Numbered from the stretch's first letter, positions 24,406 through 39,094 are shown. The stretch: DNA of 64,000 nucleotides from Pegea sp. RAD2-039 (GCA_034620365.1 JAQGEQ010000339.1:186001-250000), one strand, 5' to 3'. Numbers and translations are program-made. Notes: generated by a model from the sequence alone, not told the origin.

Positions 24406-27400
24406 TCAAAATTTTGACGATTTCGAAGAAGTAAGAGTTTTCTGTGAGTGTGAAATCGAATAAGTTGAGCTTCCTTCGCTGCTCGAGTTTTTCTAAGAAT
24501 AAAATTTCTTAATCAATTTATGAAAAATCAAATATTTGATAAAATTACTTTTTTTTCAAAAATAATTTATTAAGTTTTGTTCTTTAAAAAGTTGTAAATA
24601 CAAAAATAAAGAGTTTTAGAAAAACTATAAAATTCTTGGAAGTAAAGTTTTCACCATGAATCGAGTCTTATTTCGAACTTTATTAAGAGCAGATTCACTC
24701 ATATCAGCTCTCTCTTCAGCCTCTTCAAGCTCAAGAGTTGCCTTCCTGAATTTAGTCAAGTTTGCGTTCGCTTGCTCTTCCTGAAAAATAATTAAACATA
24801 AAATAGCAAAAAATAATCGCAACAAAGTACTAACAGCTTCTTCAGCCATCTTCTTGTATTGTTTCAATTTAAGTTGTAACTTCTCAACAAGCTCTTGCAT
24901 TCTCATTTGGTTCTTGTGATCCTCATCAGCCTGAAGTGATTTGATTTTCCAATTATTATTTTTTATTAATTGTTGATATTACATAGAGGTAGAGCTTGTT
25001 AAATTATCTACCTGGAAAGTAAGCTCCTTAAGACGTCTGTCCATCTTACGATAGTTCTTAAGTGTTTCAGCATGTCGTCGTTGTTCACCATCAAGTTCAC
25101 CTTCAAGATCCTTCATACGAGCTTGAAGAGCAGCAAGAGCCTTGCGACCACCTTTCAGTGCATAAGCCTCAGCTTCTTCAAGTTTGATCTAAGAAGTGAG
25201 AATCAAAGTAAAGTAAGAGTAAAAAGATGTTTAAGATTTGATATGCTGAAGATATTTTCGGATAAAAATCCATAATGCTTACAGTAAGCTCGTGAATTTG
25301 AACTTCAAGTGTTTTTTTCACGCGTTCAACTGAAATAAGATGTTGTTGTTCTTGTCGTAGTTCTTCAGCCATACGTCCAGCCTGATTAAAAAAGCAAGCA
25401 TAATTAAATAATGAAGTTTTAAGAGGATATGCAGTGAAATGTAGTTACGAGTACTTACATCAGCCACTGCTTTCTTTGCACGCTCATCTGCAGCCTTAGA
25501 CTCAGCGAGTGCTTCATCAAGTTCAGCTCTCATTTGTTCATTTTCAGTCTCAAGCTTTCTGCGTGCGCTTGAAAGAGCAGAGTTTTGAGCTGATAAGCTA
25601 TTGACACGATCAGTGACTTCAAGGAGTTCAGCTTCAGCTTGTTTTCCTGTAATAAGTTGAAATATTAGGCTTGAAAGTTAATAATTCCTTTTACAGTTTT
25701 AGTATTTCAACACATTTATGACAGTAAAATTTTAACACTTTAATCAAAGAATTTATATAGTTATTTTGATAACCAACTATTTATATAATGCTGCTGTAAA
25801 GTAAAAGTCATAACTACATAATCTCGTCACAAACTTAATAGAAGCATATAAGAAATATATTTGCAAGGCTTACTGGCACGTTCATTTGCTTCTAAGGCAT
25901 TTCTGGTTTCATCAAGTTCACTCATGACAATGGTCAGCTTTCTTTCTTGAATACTGAATTGTTCACGAAGTTCTTCATGATTTCTTTGATCTTCATCCAT
26001 TTGATCTTGCATTTCCTATTGTTTAAAAGTAAAGCTTTTTATTCTTTTTTTTTCTCTTTTTGATGAATTAAGAAATTATGTTAGAAAAAAATATTCTGCT
26101 TTTTTACAGGTAGATGAAAATGATATCATACTCTGATGGTGATTTGGAGCCGTTTGACAAGCTTAGTCTGTTCAGCAAGATTTCGGTTAGCATGTTCAAG
26201 TTGTAATTCAGCATCATTGAGTTGAGTTTCGAACTTCTTCTTCAACCGAACAGCATCAGCACGAGCTTTGATCTCAACATCCAAACTGGCTTGCATTGAC
26301 TCGATGGAACGATTGTAGTTCTTTCTAAGAAATATGAATTTCTTTTTTGCAAATTTAAGAATAAAGGAAAACATCATGACTAGTTTAATATTTTATCCTG
26401 TTGGCAAAACATTATTGAACAGATTTAGAAAGCTAATTCACTAATTTAAATTTTACAAATTTAATACTTTTAACACAAAACGGAGTATTTTGTAATCTTT
26501 ATATTAATAAGACATCTTTTAATACCTGGTGCTTTCAAACTCTTCATCTTTCTCTTGTAGTTTTCTGTCAATATCAGCTTTCACTTGAGTTAATTCTAAT
26601 TGAAGACGAAGAACACGGCTCTAATAATAGGAATAATTAAACAGTTAGGTTATACACGTATTTGATTCGTTTTTTATGTACCTCTTCAAGTTCAAGAGCA
26701 CCTTCGGCTTCTTCAAGAGCAGCTCTCAGCTCTTCACATTCAAGTTCAGCCTTCTTCTTAGCTTTACTCAACTCATGAAGAGATTTACCTCCAGTAGTTA
26801 GTTGATCAGTAAGATCATTAATTTCATCTGAAATAATTACGTGGATTTATTCAATCGTAATTTTCAAGATTTTACTACAAATTTGTAAATATTTATTTTC
26901 AGAGGTGTATTTTACAATTTGAATTGTGAATGGTTCTTAACTTAAAACTTATTGTTCACTTAATGATGATTATTTAGTTTTATCAAGCCTTATAGTTCTG
27001 AATTTAATTTCTTGCTGTCAGCTAATAAATTAGTCTAATTTTTCCTGAAAAGTGATGTAAATAAAAATTAAAATAAAATTTATAGGTTCTACTTGTTGAT
27101 TATCATTGATGATTAAAATCATTATTTACTTACTTTTAAGCTATGATTCTACAAAGTTAAATTGTTAACTAATAATAATTCAAGTTAGATACTATTACTT
27201 ATAAAAAGCTATTAATTATTCTCAAACATACTTAATATTTGACAATACGCAAGTTTGACTTATTACTGGCTTATATATCAAATTATAATAAAATAATACA
27301 GTTGTAATAATTTTACCAAACCCTTACACAAAAAACAACAAACTTTTAAAACTTGAAAAATTATTATAAAATCGTAAAATGAAAAGTGGCAAATATAATG

Positions 27401-30400
27401 AGCAACTTACCAGCTAGGTTTTTGTTTTCACGTTTAATAATTTCAAGTTGTTCAATACTTTCTTCATAGGCACTACGAATCTTGTAAACTTCAGTTTGGT
27501 AATTGCGACAATCACGTTGAGCATGATCTAACTCAGATTGCAATTCTTCGACACGTTGCTTCCAAGAAGCAATTTCCATATCAAAAGCTCGTTGCTTTTT
27601 ATCAAGAGCATTAATCGTTGAGTGTGCCTGCAATAGTCGACGAGTTTGAAAAATAAAAAATAAAAATAAAACAGCAGAATTTACTCGTTCTAAATCAATA
27701 CTAAGATCCTCTAATTCGTTTATCAATCGAATCTTTGCTTTTTCAAGACTCGCACATTTGGCCAAAGCATTTTCATTTTGTTCTTCTGCATCTTGCAAAC
27801 GCACAGAAAGCTTTTTTCTGCAAACAGCCAGCTTACTAAAGAAAAAAAGAAAAAAAGAAATTTACTTGGCTTCTTCAAGTTCTTCCATACGTTGAATAGC
27901 ATCTGACTCATATTTAGTTCTCCATGTAGTGATCTCTGCATTAGCTTTGGAAAGGGCTCTCTGTAGCTCAGCTTTTCCTTCTTGTTCTTCTTCAACTTGC
28001 TCTCGAAGCAAGTCAAGATCGTGGCGGGCAGCTTGAAGAGCATGAGTAAGAGATTGCTTTGTTTTGGATTCTTCCTCAAGTTGGCGTTTGAGATCTTCGA
28101 TAAGTGAAGTCATGTTGGATTTGGCACGAGAAAGAGCGCTGACCTACAAAGGGTTAGGTTGATTAGATATCTTTCTAGTTTCAAAAATTATTTGAAAATA
28201 ATTTGAACAAGTTTTAACAAAAGAGCTCATTTTTGACTCAAAATGTTACCTTATTTTCAGCCTCTTCCAACAAATGCATATTGTCAGCAGATTCACTTTG
28301 AAGTTTGTTCTTAATGATGGTTAACTCATTAATTGTTCTGTCATTTTCCTCAACTTTAATGCGGAAGTCAGTGATTTGTTCTTCCATCACACGAACGTTA
28401 GCTTCAGCTCGTATTTTGATCTTAGAAACTTCTTCAAGCTGTGAGCTGACATCCAAAAGCTCCATTTGGAGTTGAGATTGTTCCTTTTCAACTTTCGTTT
28501 TGACACGAGACAAGTTTTCAACTTGTTCAACAAGCTCAGTAACAGCATCTTGTTGACGCTTTTTCATGGAAGTTACATCAGCTTCGTGTTGAATGATTGA
28601 TTCCTCATATTCACGTCGTACTTTCATCAAGTCAGATTCACGTCGTTTGATCAGCTCAAGCTGTTACAATAAACATTGGTTTCGAAAAGCTACTTCCATT
28701 TAAACAAATTATACTGACTTGAGCAGCAGTGGCTCCTCCGGCTTCTTCAAGTTTTTCAGTAAGTTGGTCGAGTTCACGAACAAGGTCATTTCGGTTTCGT
28801 TCAATTTTAGCACGGGCATTTCGTTCGTTTTCAAGTTCACTTTCCAAATCTTCAACACGAGCCTACACAAAAGTATTTATTTTTCTAAAACTACTGTAAA
28901 CATAATTTTTTTATTTGTAGCATTATTATTTGGTAGTAAAATTCTTTTTTACAGCTATGCAAAAGGGAATATCTTGTTTGATCACAAAAAATTGTGTTTT
29001 TTGGCAAATGAGTTAATGAAACTGATATTATTAACGAGTTTAAATGTTTTAGAATCTTTGATGCTGTTTCGCTAGTACTTAAGAAGTTGTTATCTTACTT
29101 GTAACTCCTTAACTTTGCGTGAAAGTTGGTAAACTTGGTTCTGCTCATCTTCTAGCCTTCCTTGAAGAGAGTTAATTTCAAAGTCTTTCCTAGGAGAAAG
29201 GAACAATTTTTTTTTATTAATATATGCTTTTATATAAATAAAGAAAAGCTTTTATTTTCGAATAAATTAATCTATGCATTTTTATCAATAATTATTACTT
29301 TCGAATGGAATCTTCTAGTTGAGATTTGTCTCGTTCAAGATCTGAAACATTATCAGTAGCAGCACGTAAATCAGCCTCAAGCTTTCGTTTGGCTTTTTCT
29401 AATTCACTGCGGACCTTGCGTTCTTGCTCGAGAGAATTTTCAGTCTAAGAAGAGAAGATATATCTTAAACGGTTAAAATTTGGATTTGCTGTTTTACTTA
29501 CATCTTCAATTTTTTGTTCAAGTTTTGTCTTGAGTTTTCCAAGATGGTTGGCTTTGTCTTCCATTGCTTGAAGATCTTCAAGAGTTTGTTGGTTGACTTG
29601 TTCCAAGTGTTTCTTTTCTTTTTGAAGAGTTGAGATACTTCCATCACGAGCATCAAGATCAGAAGAAAGACAGCGGAGTTTCGTTTCCAAATCCTCGTGA
29701 TACAAGTTATAATTACGTTAAGAATTTAAACTAAGTTTTTTTGAATGTTCAATTGCATAAAAGGATTACCAACTTCTATAAGTACACCTGCTCTCAAAAG
29801 TTTAAAGACCTCTTTTAATTTTTGTCAGAAGACTTACTGCTTTTTCTTTTTCTAATTTTTTAATAATTCCCTCGGCACTTTCAATATCTTGAGAAAGCTC
29901 TTCATTTTGCTTTTCCAATTTCTTTTTGTTGGCTGTCAATTGTTCTTTGCTTGCTTCCTCTTCTTCAAGACGTTCTATCAGCTCAGCTAATCTAGTTTCC
30001 ATCGACTGCTTGATCTTAATTAATTGCTCATTGCGTTCCTCAGAATCTGCAAGATTTTCTTGCTCCTGAAAAGTAAGTGTATAAGTTGAATCAGTTTAGA
30101 TGAGTTCTTGATGATTACTAACCGCTTGTAATTGCAATGCTAAATTATTCTTTTCTGATAAAAGACCAACACATTTTGTTTCGTAATCTTTTCGTAACTT
30201 TTCCTCTTTTTCTTGTTTCTCTTTCAAGTCATTAATGATAACATCCTTAGCTTTAAGTTCATCTTCAGCCTTGACAACATTGAGAAGAGGCTTGACTTTG
30301 GTGTAAAGTTTCCACCAGTACCAGTCGCGGAACATAACAAACTTTCTGATGTTTCGTTGAATACAACGAGCAGCACGGCTGTTGTTTAAAAATATGAACT

Positions 30401-33400
30401 TATTAAAGATCAACTGGAAAATTATAAAGTTTGTACTCACGCTCTTTCAACCATTTTCCTGAACTCAATTCTCATAAGTTTACCACGAGCACGAGATTGT
30501 AACTTGGTCATGATAATAGCCAACAAATCATCTCGTCTATCTTCAAGACTTGCCAAAACACCAGCTTTGAAGAAAATCTAACAGAAGTTGAACCATTTAA
30601 TCATTATTTTTACTTTCTTAGCATTTAAAGAACCTCTTTTTTTATCATTATTGTAATTAATTAGGAAAGATAACTTTTCATAAGTGGTTTAAAATAAAGT
30701 TTGAAAAAACTGGTAATTGCAGGAAGTGTTTTGAATTTAAAAATGTTATTTTGGTACTTGGTTCTTGTTACTTTTCGATGAAAATAGTTTCAAAAGTTGC
30801 TTTCGAAGATCAGTTAGCTCTTGTAGACGCTAAGTTTTATCTTGCAAAATCAAATTAGCTATTTTTTGATATTTTGTTTCATGAACCATATTTTATATTG
30901 CAGTAGTCAAAAAACTCAACTGAACTTTACTAATTAGCTGTTACTTTATTGGCCCAACTAAAGTTCTATTTTAATATATTTTGTTTTTCCAATTTAAGTT
31001 TAAAGGTTTGACTGCTTTAACTTCATTAAACAATTTTTTACACAGTTATATATACAACTTATCGAACATTTATCAAACACAATTAACAAAGTCGTTTTTG
31101 GTAGATAAAATTCTTTAATAAAGCTCCAAAACACACATCATCTATTGTTTACTTACTTTCGTATGTCCTATCTTATACAAAGCCAAATCTAGCTCAATAG
31201 TTGTTACAATTGTTTCAGTTGCTTTTTTGCTGTCAACAATCTTAGCCACCTTTTTAGCAGCCAAAATCTGGTATCTAAAACAGAAAGATGTTAAACATGA
31301 AGATAGTTTACAGCAAAAAATGGGAATTTAAATAATATAAAATATTTATGATAATTAAAAATCATATTCACCGTTGTTTGAACTCGGGGTATTGAAGTCT
31401 GTTGGGGAAACCCTTTCGGCAAATACGAATACCTTCAAGCACACCATTACACCGAAGTTGAGCAATAACCAGTTCTAAAGAAAGTTATGATGATGTACTG
31501 ATGAAGTTTATCTTTTGTTCAAATTACCTGAGTCTATCATTCCAGATTGCTTCAATTCATTTGGAATGATACAACGGACGAAATGAGGCTTGGTGTTTCT
31601 CAAGTTAGTCATCAGTTTGTTTAGTTGTTCCTGAAAAGATTGATTCAGGTAAACGTAGTCACAATAAGTTTGGCTTTAGAATGATAACTTACTCTGTAAA
31701 GAGCAGAGACTGTTTGGAAACCGCCTCCTTTACCCTTCCTTCGACCTTTAAATTTTAATCAAAAATGGTTTTAAAGTCAAAGCACTCACACAAACATTTT
31801 AGATGAAAATAAATCAAATAATTGAAATACTATTTTGGTGAATATCTACAGATTTGTGATTTCAATAATGATTAATAAAAGAACCTTCTTTTGGTTCTGG
31901 AAAGAGTTGAATCATCAGTGGGTTTGTAGATTTTCTAAAGAGTTGAATAACACTTTCATTTAAAGGATCCTTGTTCTTGAAAAGCCATCCTCTAACATTG
32001 TACTCAACCTAATGAAATTCTTAAAGTAAACTCCCTGTGATTAATGAAGAACCTTTAAAACTTTACCTGCCCGGCATAGTGAAGCACAATAAAATCAGCA
32101 CCTCCTTCTTTGACAATTTTAGGTTTTGCAAATGCTGGTGACTTTTTGTGATGAGTATCATAAAGCTTAGCTCGGAAAGTGTCATCAGTTGCCTTGGGTA
32201 CAATGGACTCTTCTTCAAGAATTGAGAAAACTCCCATTGGCTAAAAATACGTTCATATTGGTAATATTTCTACAGATTTTAAAATGCTTTTCATACCTTT
32301 TCAAGAAGCTCAATGCAGTCAGCAAGATCCATACCGAAATCAATAAATGTCCATTCAATACCTTCACGTTTGTATTCTTCTTGTTCAAGTACAAACATGT
32401 GGTGATTGAAAAATTGTTGAAGTTTCTCGTTAGTAAAGTTGATACAAAGTTGCTCAAAAGTGTTAAACTGTAAAAAGATAAAATAGTTTGTTTATAGAAA
32501 AACTTTTTTAAAAGCAATTACCTCAAAGATTTCAAAACCAGCAATGTCAAGAACACCAACAAAATAGTTTCTGGGTAAATTTGTTTCCAAAGTGACATTT
32601 AATCTGAGTACAATCCAGTTGAACAAATTTTTGTAAGTTGCTTTAGCCAACGCACCAGTAGCATTTTGACACTGAAAAGTGTTAATTGTATGAAAGACAA
32701 GATAGCAACTTTTGATTGTTTAATTTCTCAGTTTATACCTGATCTACATTTTGTCCTTTGTTCACATATTCATTGCCAACTTTAACTCTTGGACGAGTAA
32801 GGGCCTTGCAAAACTCTGGTGAACTAATTCCAAATAGATACGAAACTTTATCAGCGACTGTTTAAAAACAAAATCTTACTGATAATTTTCAGTAATTTTT
32901 ATCAAGTTGAATAAATCTTTACATTTTTTTTGCAATAGTTTAAGAAAACCATCAATTTTAATTGAAATTTTAAAAAGTTACCATCAATACTATCTACATC
33001 AGCTTGCTCATCACGTGGTTTTTGTTTGTACTTCATACTACCAAAGTTACAAACACCAGCAGTAATACGGAAAGCTCCCATCTGATCTTCTGGATCAAAT
33101 CCAAGAATATGAAAAGCTTCCTGTACTCAAGATTTTTGTATGTAGATTAAAAAACTTCACTTTCTTTAAAAACTAAAAACTTATAATTGTAATACATACA
33201 TCAGTAAGATCAAATTCTTCTTTGTCATCCATACCGTCAACCTTAACAACACCTTGGCTGACCCAAAAGAAGTCTTTTGGATTAGTAGTAAGTTGAAGGT
33301 TTTCAATCATATCTGGACGTTGACTAGCCATTAACTACGTTGTGATTAAAAATTATCATTATTAATCTTCTAGTACCTGGTGTCGTTTTAGAGTAGTTAA

Positions 33401-35264
33401 AAATAAATTCTAATTTAAACTAACTGATGGTCAATTAGACTATTACGTCAGTTCTTTTTATACTTCGTAGTTATATTTATGACCTGATAGAAAATGTGGT
33501 AATTTCTTTCGGCTTTTAGTTGAAAGACAACACGAGATTTTTCCAACAAGTATACTTCAATGTCACCTCCGGAAAGCTTTCCGTTTGTTCCAAAATGAAT
33601 ACGAATAAATTTACCCTGTTATGATTTAAAAATTTAGATTTTGTTTGTTAGGAAACTGAGTTTGAATGGACTCACGAAACGAGATGAGTTGTTATTACGG
33701 ATGGTTTTGGCATTTCCCCAAGCTTCTAATACAGGGTTAGTTTGGACAATTTGATCTTCCAAGTTTCCTTTTTTGGGGTCTCTAATCATACTGGTATTAG
33801 CAGCAACATTTGCAAAGTATTGAATGACCTTTTTGGTGTTTTCAGTCTTTCCAGCACCAGATTCACCACTAAAAGTGTTTATACAAGTTACCGAAGTAGT
33901 TATTGCGAGTAAATTATAAAAAAAAATGATTTCTTTAAACTAACGTAATCAAAATAGATTGATTTTCACGTTCAAGTAGCATATCATGGTAAGCATTATC
34001 AGCAATTGAGAAGAGATGAGGAGGCATTTCAGATCGCTTCTTGCCTCTGTACATGTCAACCACTAAAGCACCATAAACAGGCAACCATTTGTAAGGGTTG
34101 ACACAGATACAGAAAAGACCAGAGTATGTCTGTAAAAAATATCAGCTCTTTAGTAGGTAGAGAATATTGTATTGAATATTTTTGATTTTATTATTTGCAT
34201 ATTTTATTATGTATAATATTATTAAACCAAGTAATTTTATATAAATATAATTGGATATACTAATAGATGCTAGTTTAAAACATCCTTTCAGCTTCTAAAG
34301 TTTCTTTACTTTAAAAATTCAAGGTCTTTAATACGACTTAATTGTTATTTTTAAAATTTTACACGTTAGTTTTTTGACCATTAATTCGATACTTTAATTT
34401 CCATTAGTCCTTCCCTCAAGTTATATCAATTCAGACGACACACCTTAGATCTTAATAAGCCCATATCACCTGGTACATTAATCAGAGCATTTTTTCTCAA
34501 ACTGCACAATTAGTACTTGAAACCAGCTGCGATCAGACATTGTCATGTTAGAATCACTCGTAATGTTCATGCAGAATTTGAACCGTTATAATATTGCCAA
34601 CCTTGTCATTTGTAAATTGCGATTTTTTTATCGTTTTAATATTATTTTGTGCGAGTGTGTGTTAGCAGGAGGTGCTCGCTTATGGAACCCTCCTTCGCGT
34701 TTATTGAGATAAATATGTAAACTTACAATGCTAGATTTGATTTACTAGAAATATTGTACTTACATAAATACGCATCGATGAGTAACGAGTTCTTAAGTTG
34801 TTCAAAACGCTAGCTTCATTAAGAAAGGTCATGTTAGCCATATCAGCTACTTGTTCAAACTTAGGTGGATTCATTTGTTGGATCAAATCTTTCTTCACTT
34901 TTAAAATCTACCAAAATGTAATATTTAAAGTCACTTTGTAATTGAATTATTTTCTTTGTTATATAGTTTCATAATGTTACTACCTCTCCCTTGTCACTTG
35001 TACAAACAATCTTTTCGCCATCTGGTTCAGTAATAGTTGCACGAACAAAACCTTCTTTCTTGTGAGGGCACCAACAACTTTTCTTACTGTCGTATGGTAT
35101 ACTGGCAAAATCAAGTTTCTCTTGGTCTGTTGGTTGAAGAAACAACATTGGGTCATCATCCGGACCACATTCACCTACAAATACAATTTCTTTGACTATT
35201 TCCCAAGTTGATAGGCTATTCGTTTACCTTTTGATGTACCTTTAGTGACTGGACTAGGCACCAT
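24406..35264 (-). CDS. Muscle myosin heavy chain, gene C (complete, 38 exons, 1950 aa)
   Basis: Complete sarcomeric-type MHC. Exons: 35264-35228, 35174-34984, 34907-34764, 34129-33945, 33868-33676, 33615-33484, 33334-33200, 33120-32982, 32857-32739, 32671-32522, 32467-32297, 32240-32067, 32008-31885, 31745-31693, 31630-31528, 31474-31372, 31274-31157, 30577-30441, 30378-30123, 30065-29838, 29693-29502, 29444-29299, 29189-29099, 28862-28719, 28660-28250, 28143-27866, 27817-27685, 27627-27411, 26827-26682, 26620-26526, 26324-26132, 26015-25874, 25646-25459, 25381-25283, 25188-25012, 24930-24835, 24780-24655, 24492-24406. All motor motifs are intact. Copy-specific features are [10 protein letters not shown] just before the P-loop (the others have LTDRENQ), a short loop 2 (GRRKGKGGG), SGMIDSE before the SH region, exon 20 with [15 protein letters not shown], and a tailpiece [10 protein letters not shown]... 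ending SKF. Its long introns (34130-34763, 30578-31156, 26828-27410) show no duplicate alternative exons. Confidence 0.97.
34197..34721 (-). mobile_element. Inserted dispersed repeat in the third coding intron of gene C
   Basis: The homologous intron is 105 bp in A, B and D but 634 bp in C. Both ends of the C intron still match the others, so about 525 bp was inserted into an ancestral intron. The distal half (about 34430-34715) is GC-richer. It contains two blocks that recur elsewhere in the window: one at 34640-34712, similar to 59575-59645 in inverted orientation, and one at about 34475-34585, similar to 57370-57480 in inverted orientation. No protein-coding frame is seen. It may be a non-autonomous element or a fragment of one. 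Exact ends and target-site duplication are not resolved by eye. Confidence 0.7.
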
Positions 35265-38200
35265 GATAATTTAGCAATTTATCAGTTCTTACCTATCTGC
35301 TGTCTTATAATAAAAGTAGAATTTATCAGATTTCGAATTTTCATGAAGGGTTTTATAAGTTATTTATAGTTTTTAGCTGTAAGTCTAAGTTTATTATGAA
35401 ATACTTTTATTTATTTTTTATACTTTAATGGAATATTTTTATATGCTTGCATAATAAACTATAAATATAATGAATAAAAATACTTAATTTTTTTTTAAAT
35501 GATTTGGTTTTTAAGCACATTTTTGGCTATTCTTTATTATTCTAATTATCTAAATTTTTTTTTAATAATTGGAAGCAAAATATAACAGTTTCTGTTATTT
35601 CATTTGTTTAACTTTAGAAATTTTATTTCTAAAATAATTATCAGTTTTATAAACAACGATTTAGAAAAGATTATTTTTTAAAATGTAAAATTTCAAATCT
35701 TTAAGTCCTTAACTCGCTTAATTGTCGGTCAACCTTAAATCCAGGCTCTGCGTAAGAGCAAAAAAGTTATTTTAGATTACATCATTGTTCTAAAAGTGAT
35801 ATTCACAAATCATTTGATAATTTCTATTTTTTATCTTTAATAAATTTCTCGATATTTTGCTGTTTCAAAAAAATTGTTTTATTGTAGCTTATTAATAGCA
35901 TCTTTCAAATCAGCTTCAAAAAATCTCCGTAGATTATTTTTGCTAATTTGAGAAATAAGAAAAAATATACCAATGCTGTTAGACATTAAGATTTGATTGG
36001 TAGAAACTATATAAAAAGAAAAAATTGAAATCTGACTTTTCAAGCGTTTATAAACTGTTTTTTTTTTGCCAAATGAAAATGATTATCCTTGTAAACATTA
36101 AAGTTTAACTTTAAAGATTTCTTTTCTAGGTTGAATTTAAAAATAAATTCTAAAATCTAAATTACTTTTCTGAGAAGAATTCAGACGAAATTCTGTAATT
36201 TAAACTTTTGAAATTAACGAATTAATCAAGTCTCTATCTAAATTAGATAAATACTTTTTGTCTGAAAACCAACTGTAATTCTTAAGACAAATTTTAAGTT
36301 TAGACTGAAGAAGATCAAATTCGTTCAGATATATATAACTCTCATAGTTAGCCAAATCAAAAAAAGGCCAAAAATGTCAGCAACTGTCACCGATCTATTA
36401 TATATTAGTAGATTATCAGTTGCAACTCTACGCTCTTAAAATAGATAAAACGTAATGTGCTTAGATATTTCGATTAAATCTAGTTTGAAACTGACGAACT
36501 ATTAAATTTAATTATAGAGATTGTTACATGTAACTGATACAAGTAAGTTTTCCGTATTAAAGATTGATTTCAAATTAAATTGACACTTTTTGTTCTAAGA
36601 CATTTTGAAGATTAGCAAATGACTTTGATGAGAGTTTTTATTGTGATATAAATTATCCTAAAGTCTAATAGAAAAAAATGTAAGAACAAAAACTTAAAAG
36701 TTAAAATGTTTTAGCTTTTTAATACAGGATAATGATTTAATATTTTATAATCATAGAATACAAAAGCCTTATAATATATTAATAAAAATTATCTGGAAAT
36801 TTTTTTTAAATTACTAAACTGTAAAAAAACTTTCAAGATGAAGACTCATGTTGAAAAATTAAATAGTTAATTTACAAATCAGTTAAAGTAGATACTTCGT
36901 TCCAAGTGACATCTTTCAAGTGTTTTACTATCCGCATAGTTTCACCTCTCATGTTTATCAAAAATGCTTAACAAATTAATAACATTTGATCTTAATTTAA
37001 TTATAAACTTTTTTTATTACTGTCCTTTAAAATAAAAAGTTTGAAAACAATTTTCTGCTTATAAATCAAATTATTTTGAATTGAAAAAAATAATTCTATT
37101 TTATGAGATTATTGCTAATTACTAAGCAGATCCAAAATTATTGATGTATAATTTTAGCTAGTCGATATTGTATCATATAGAAACAAAATATTTGGACAAA
37201 AATTATTGATTTTTGATTTATTGAGCTATTTGAGGTAATTAAATAAGTAAATTGTAAATCAGAATAATTAATATCCAAATTAAATTGCGCTTTAGCAGTA
37301 GCTTGGACACAAATAAATAATTTGATATTAACAAATAAAAGCTTAAGCAATTATTTTAAACATAATCCTAATTTTTCTACATTCGATTTTACCTTCAAAG
37401 ACCTTAGTTTATTATTATACTAGCTATAGTTCAAATATTTTTAAACTTTGGAATATTTTTGTCGTAATCATATTTCTATTTTTTTAATGTTTAAAAAAGT
37501 ACCATTTTTTTATTTGAAGTTATATTGACTGATAAAAAATTGATGAAAGTTTAATAACCTAAAGTGTGAAAGTAATTTTTAGAACTAAGCAGTAACTGAT
37601 TAGTTCTTGGCTACTGAAACCAACTAAATCCTAAGGGATATAAGCCACGATCAATTAAAACTTAAATACCAACAATTTAATTAATGAGCTTTTAAGGTAG
37701 GAACAATTATTGTGGTGATGGCATGTGATTAATTGTATCTATAAATACTATTAATAAATATTATGACTTGATAGCAAAATGATATTTATTTGGTATGCAT
37801 TTTATCTCTGCAAGCTTTTTATAAAATTAGTACCATTTTCAAACCCTCTATTTTTTATTTTAAATGCCCAAATTTTTACTTAAACAGATTTAAAATTAAT
37901 AAGAAGTTTTTTTCATTTTATTTCTATAACGAATTTAACAAATTGTAATAACAACCAATATCTTAGTTTGTACAGGTTTTGTGTTCACAATTAAAATTGC
38001 TTTAAATCGCAAACTTAAAATTTTATTTGTTTTAATTACTCAAGGAATAATTATTTACAGTAATAAAACTAAGTGGCTTGCTGACTAGCTTATTATTGGA
38101 CTAGATCACAAATATTTAAACTCTTTTGATATAAACTAGAATGACACACATCTCTTCGGAAAATTTCAGCCATTAGCTTTCTAATCGGTAACATAGACCT

Positions 38201-39094
38201 TGTCTGTCAACTGAAATAACTTCTTACAAAGCTTTCAATTGAAAGATAGAAGTTGTTGAAAGCATTATAATCTATTCTGCAAACGATAGTCATCTATTGT
38301 TTTATTCTAAAATAATCAATTAGTCGAATTACTTCGAGAATTTGACAATGACAGCTTTACATTTGTCATTTATTTAAATAACGATGAAGGATTTTTCTAC
38401 ATCAAATAAACAGTTTTTAAAAATATTCAAATGATTGTTCTCTCACATTATTAATGATCGTTAATTTATCTTCATCTGAACATTTATAATTGTACACAAC
38501 TAAAACATAAAATTAAAGTCTATTATTTCAATTTTATATCATTTAATTTTGAAGAAAAATGTTTTTAGTAAGTCAATCTCAAAGATCAAATCCTGTCTAA
38601 TAGTATGGTCATGTGCATTAAAACTCTAATTTTTTTATAGATTCTTTCAGCACTTTATAGTTCCGAAAAAAATTGACAGTTTTAATGTCGGTTTACAAGT
38701 GAACTTATAAAATGTTTAAAACAATAAATCTTTGAAAAATATTTATATTTCTTAGCTGAATTTTAATCACAAGTATTTCAAGCTCAAAAAGCATTTCGAC
38801 ATATGATCTATATTCTTTTTTATCTTAAGTATTTTAGAAAACTTTTTTTCTAATTCGTTTGATTTATAGCTAAATATTAGATCCCTATATTGAATATTAA
38901 ATTTTTAAATGTTGACTGTGTTGAAAAGATGCGACTAAAAGAAGTTATTAGGCTTTAATAAATTTCCTTCCAGTATCTTTGAATTAAAGAAACTCTATAT
39001 CTTTAGAAGCATTTTACAAAAGTTCAGCATACTAATTATTGGACAGATTTCAAAGGATTACAAATATTAAGGTCACTAGAATGGAAATACTTAC
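35265..39094 (-). other. Probable leader intron of gene C
   Basis: About 3.8 kb between the ATG exon and the leader-exon donor at 39094. A possible acceptor lies just upstream of the ATG near 35310 (minus strand ...ATTATAAG or ...AGACAG). The interval is AT-rich with no recognisable exon. The minus-strand frame at 37138-37350 is low complexity and unrecognised. Confidence 0.4.
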
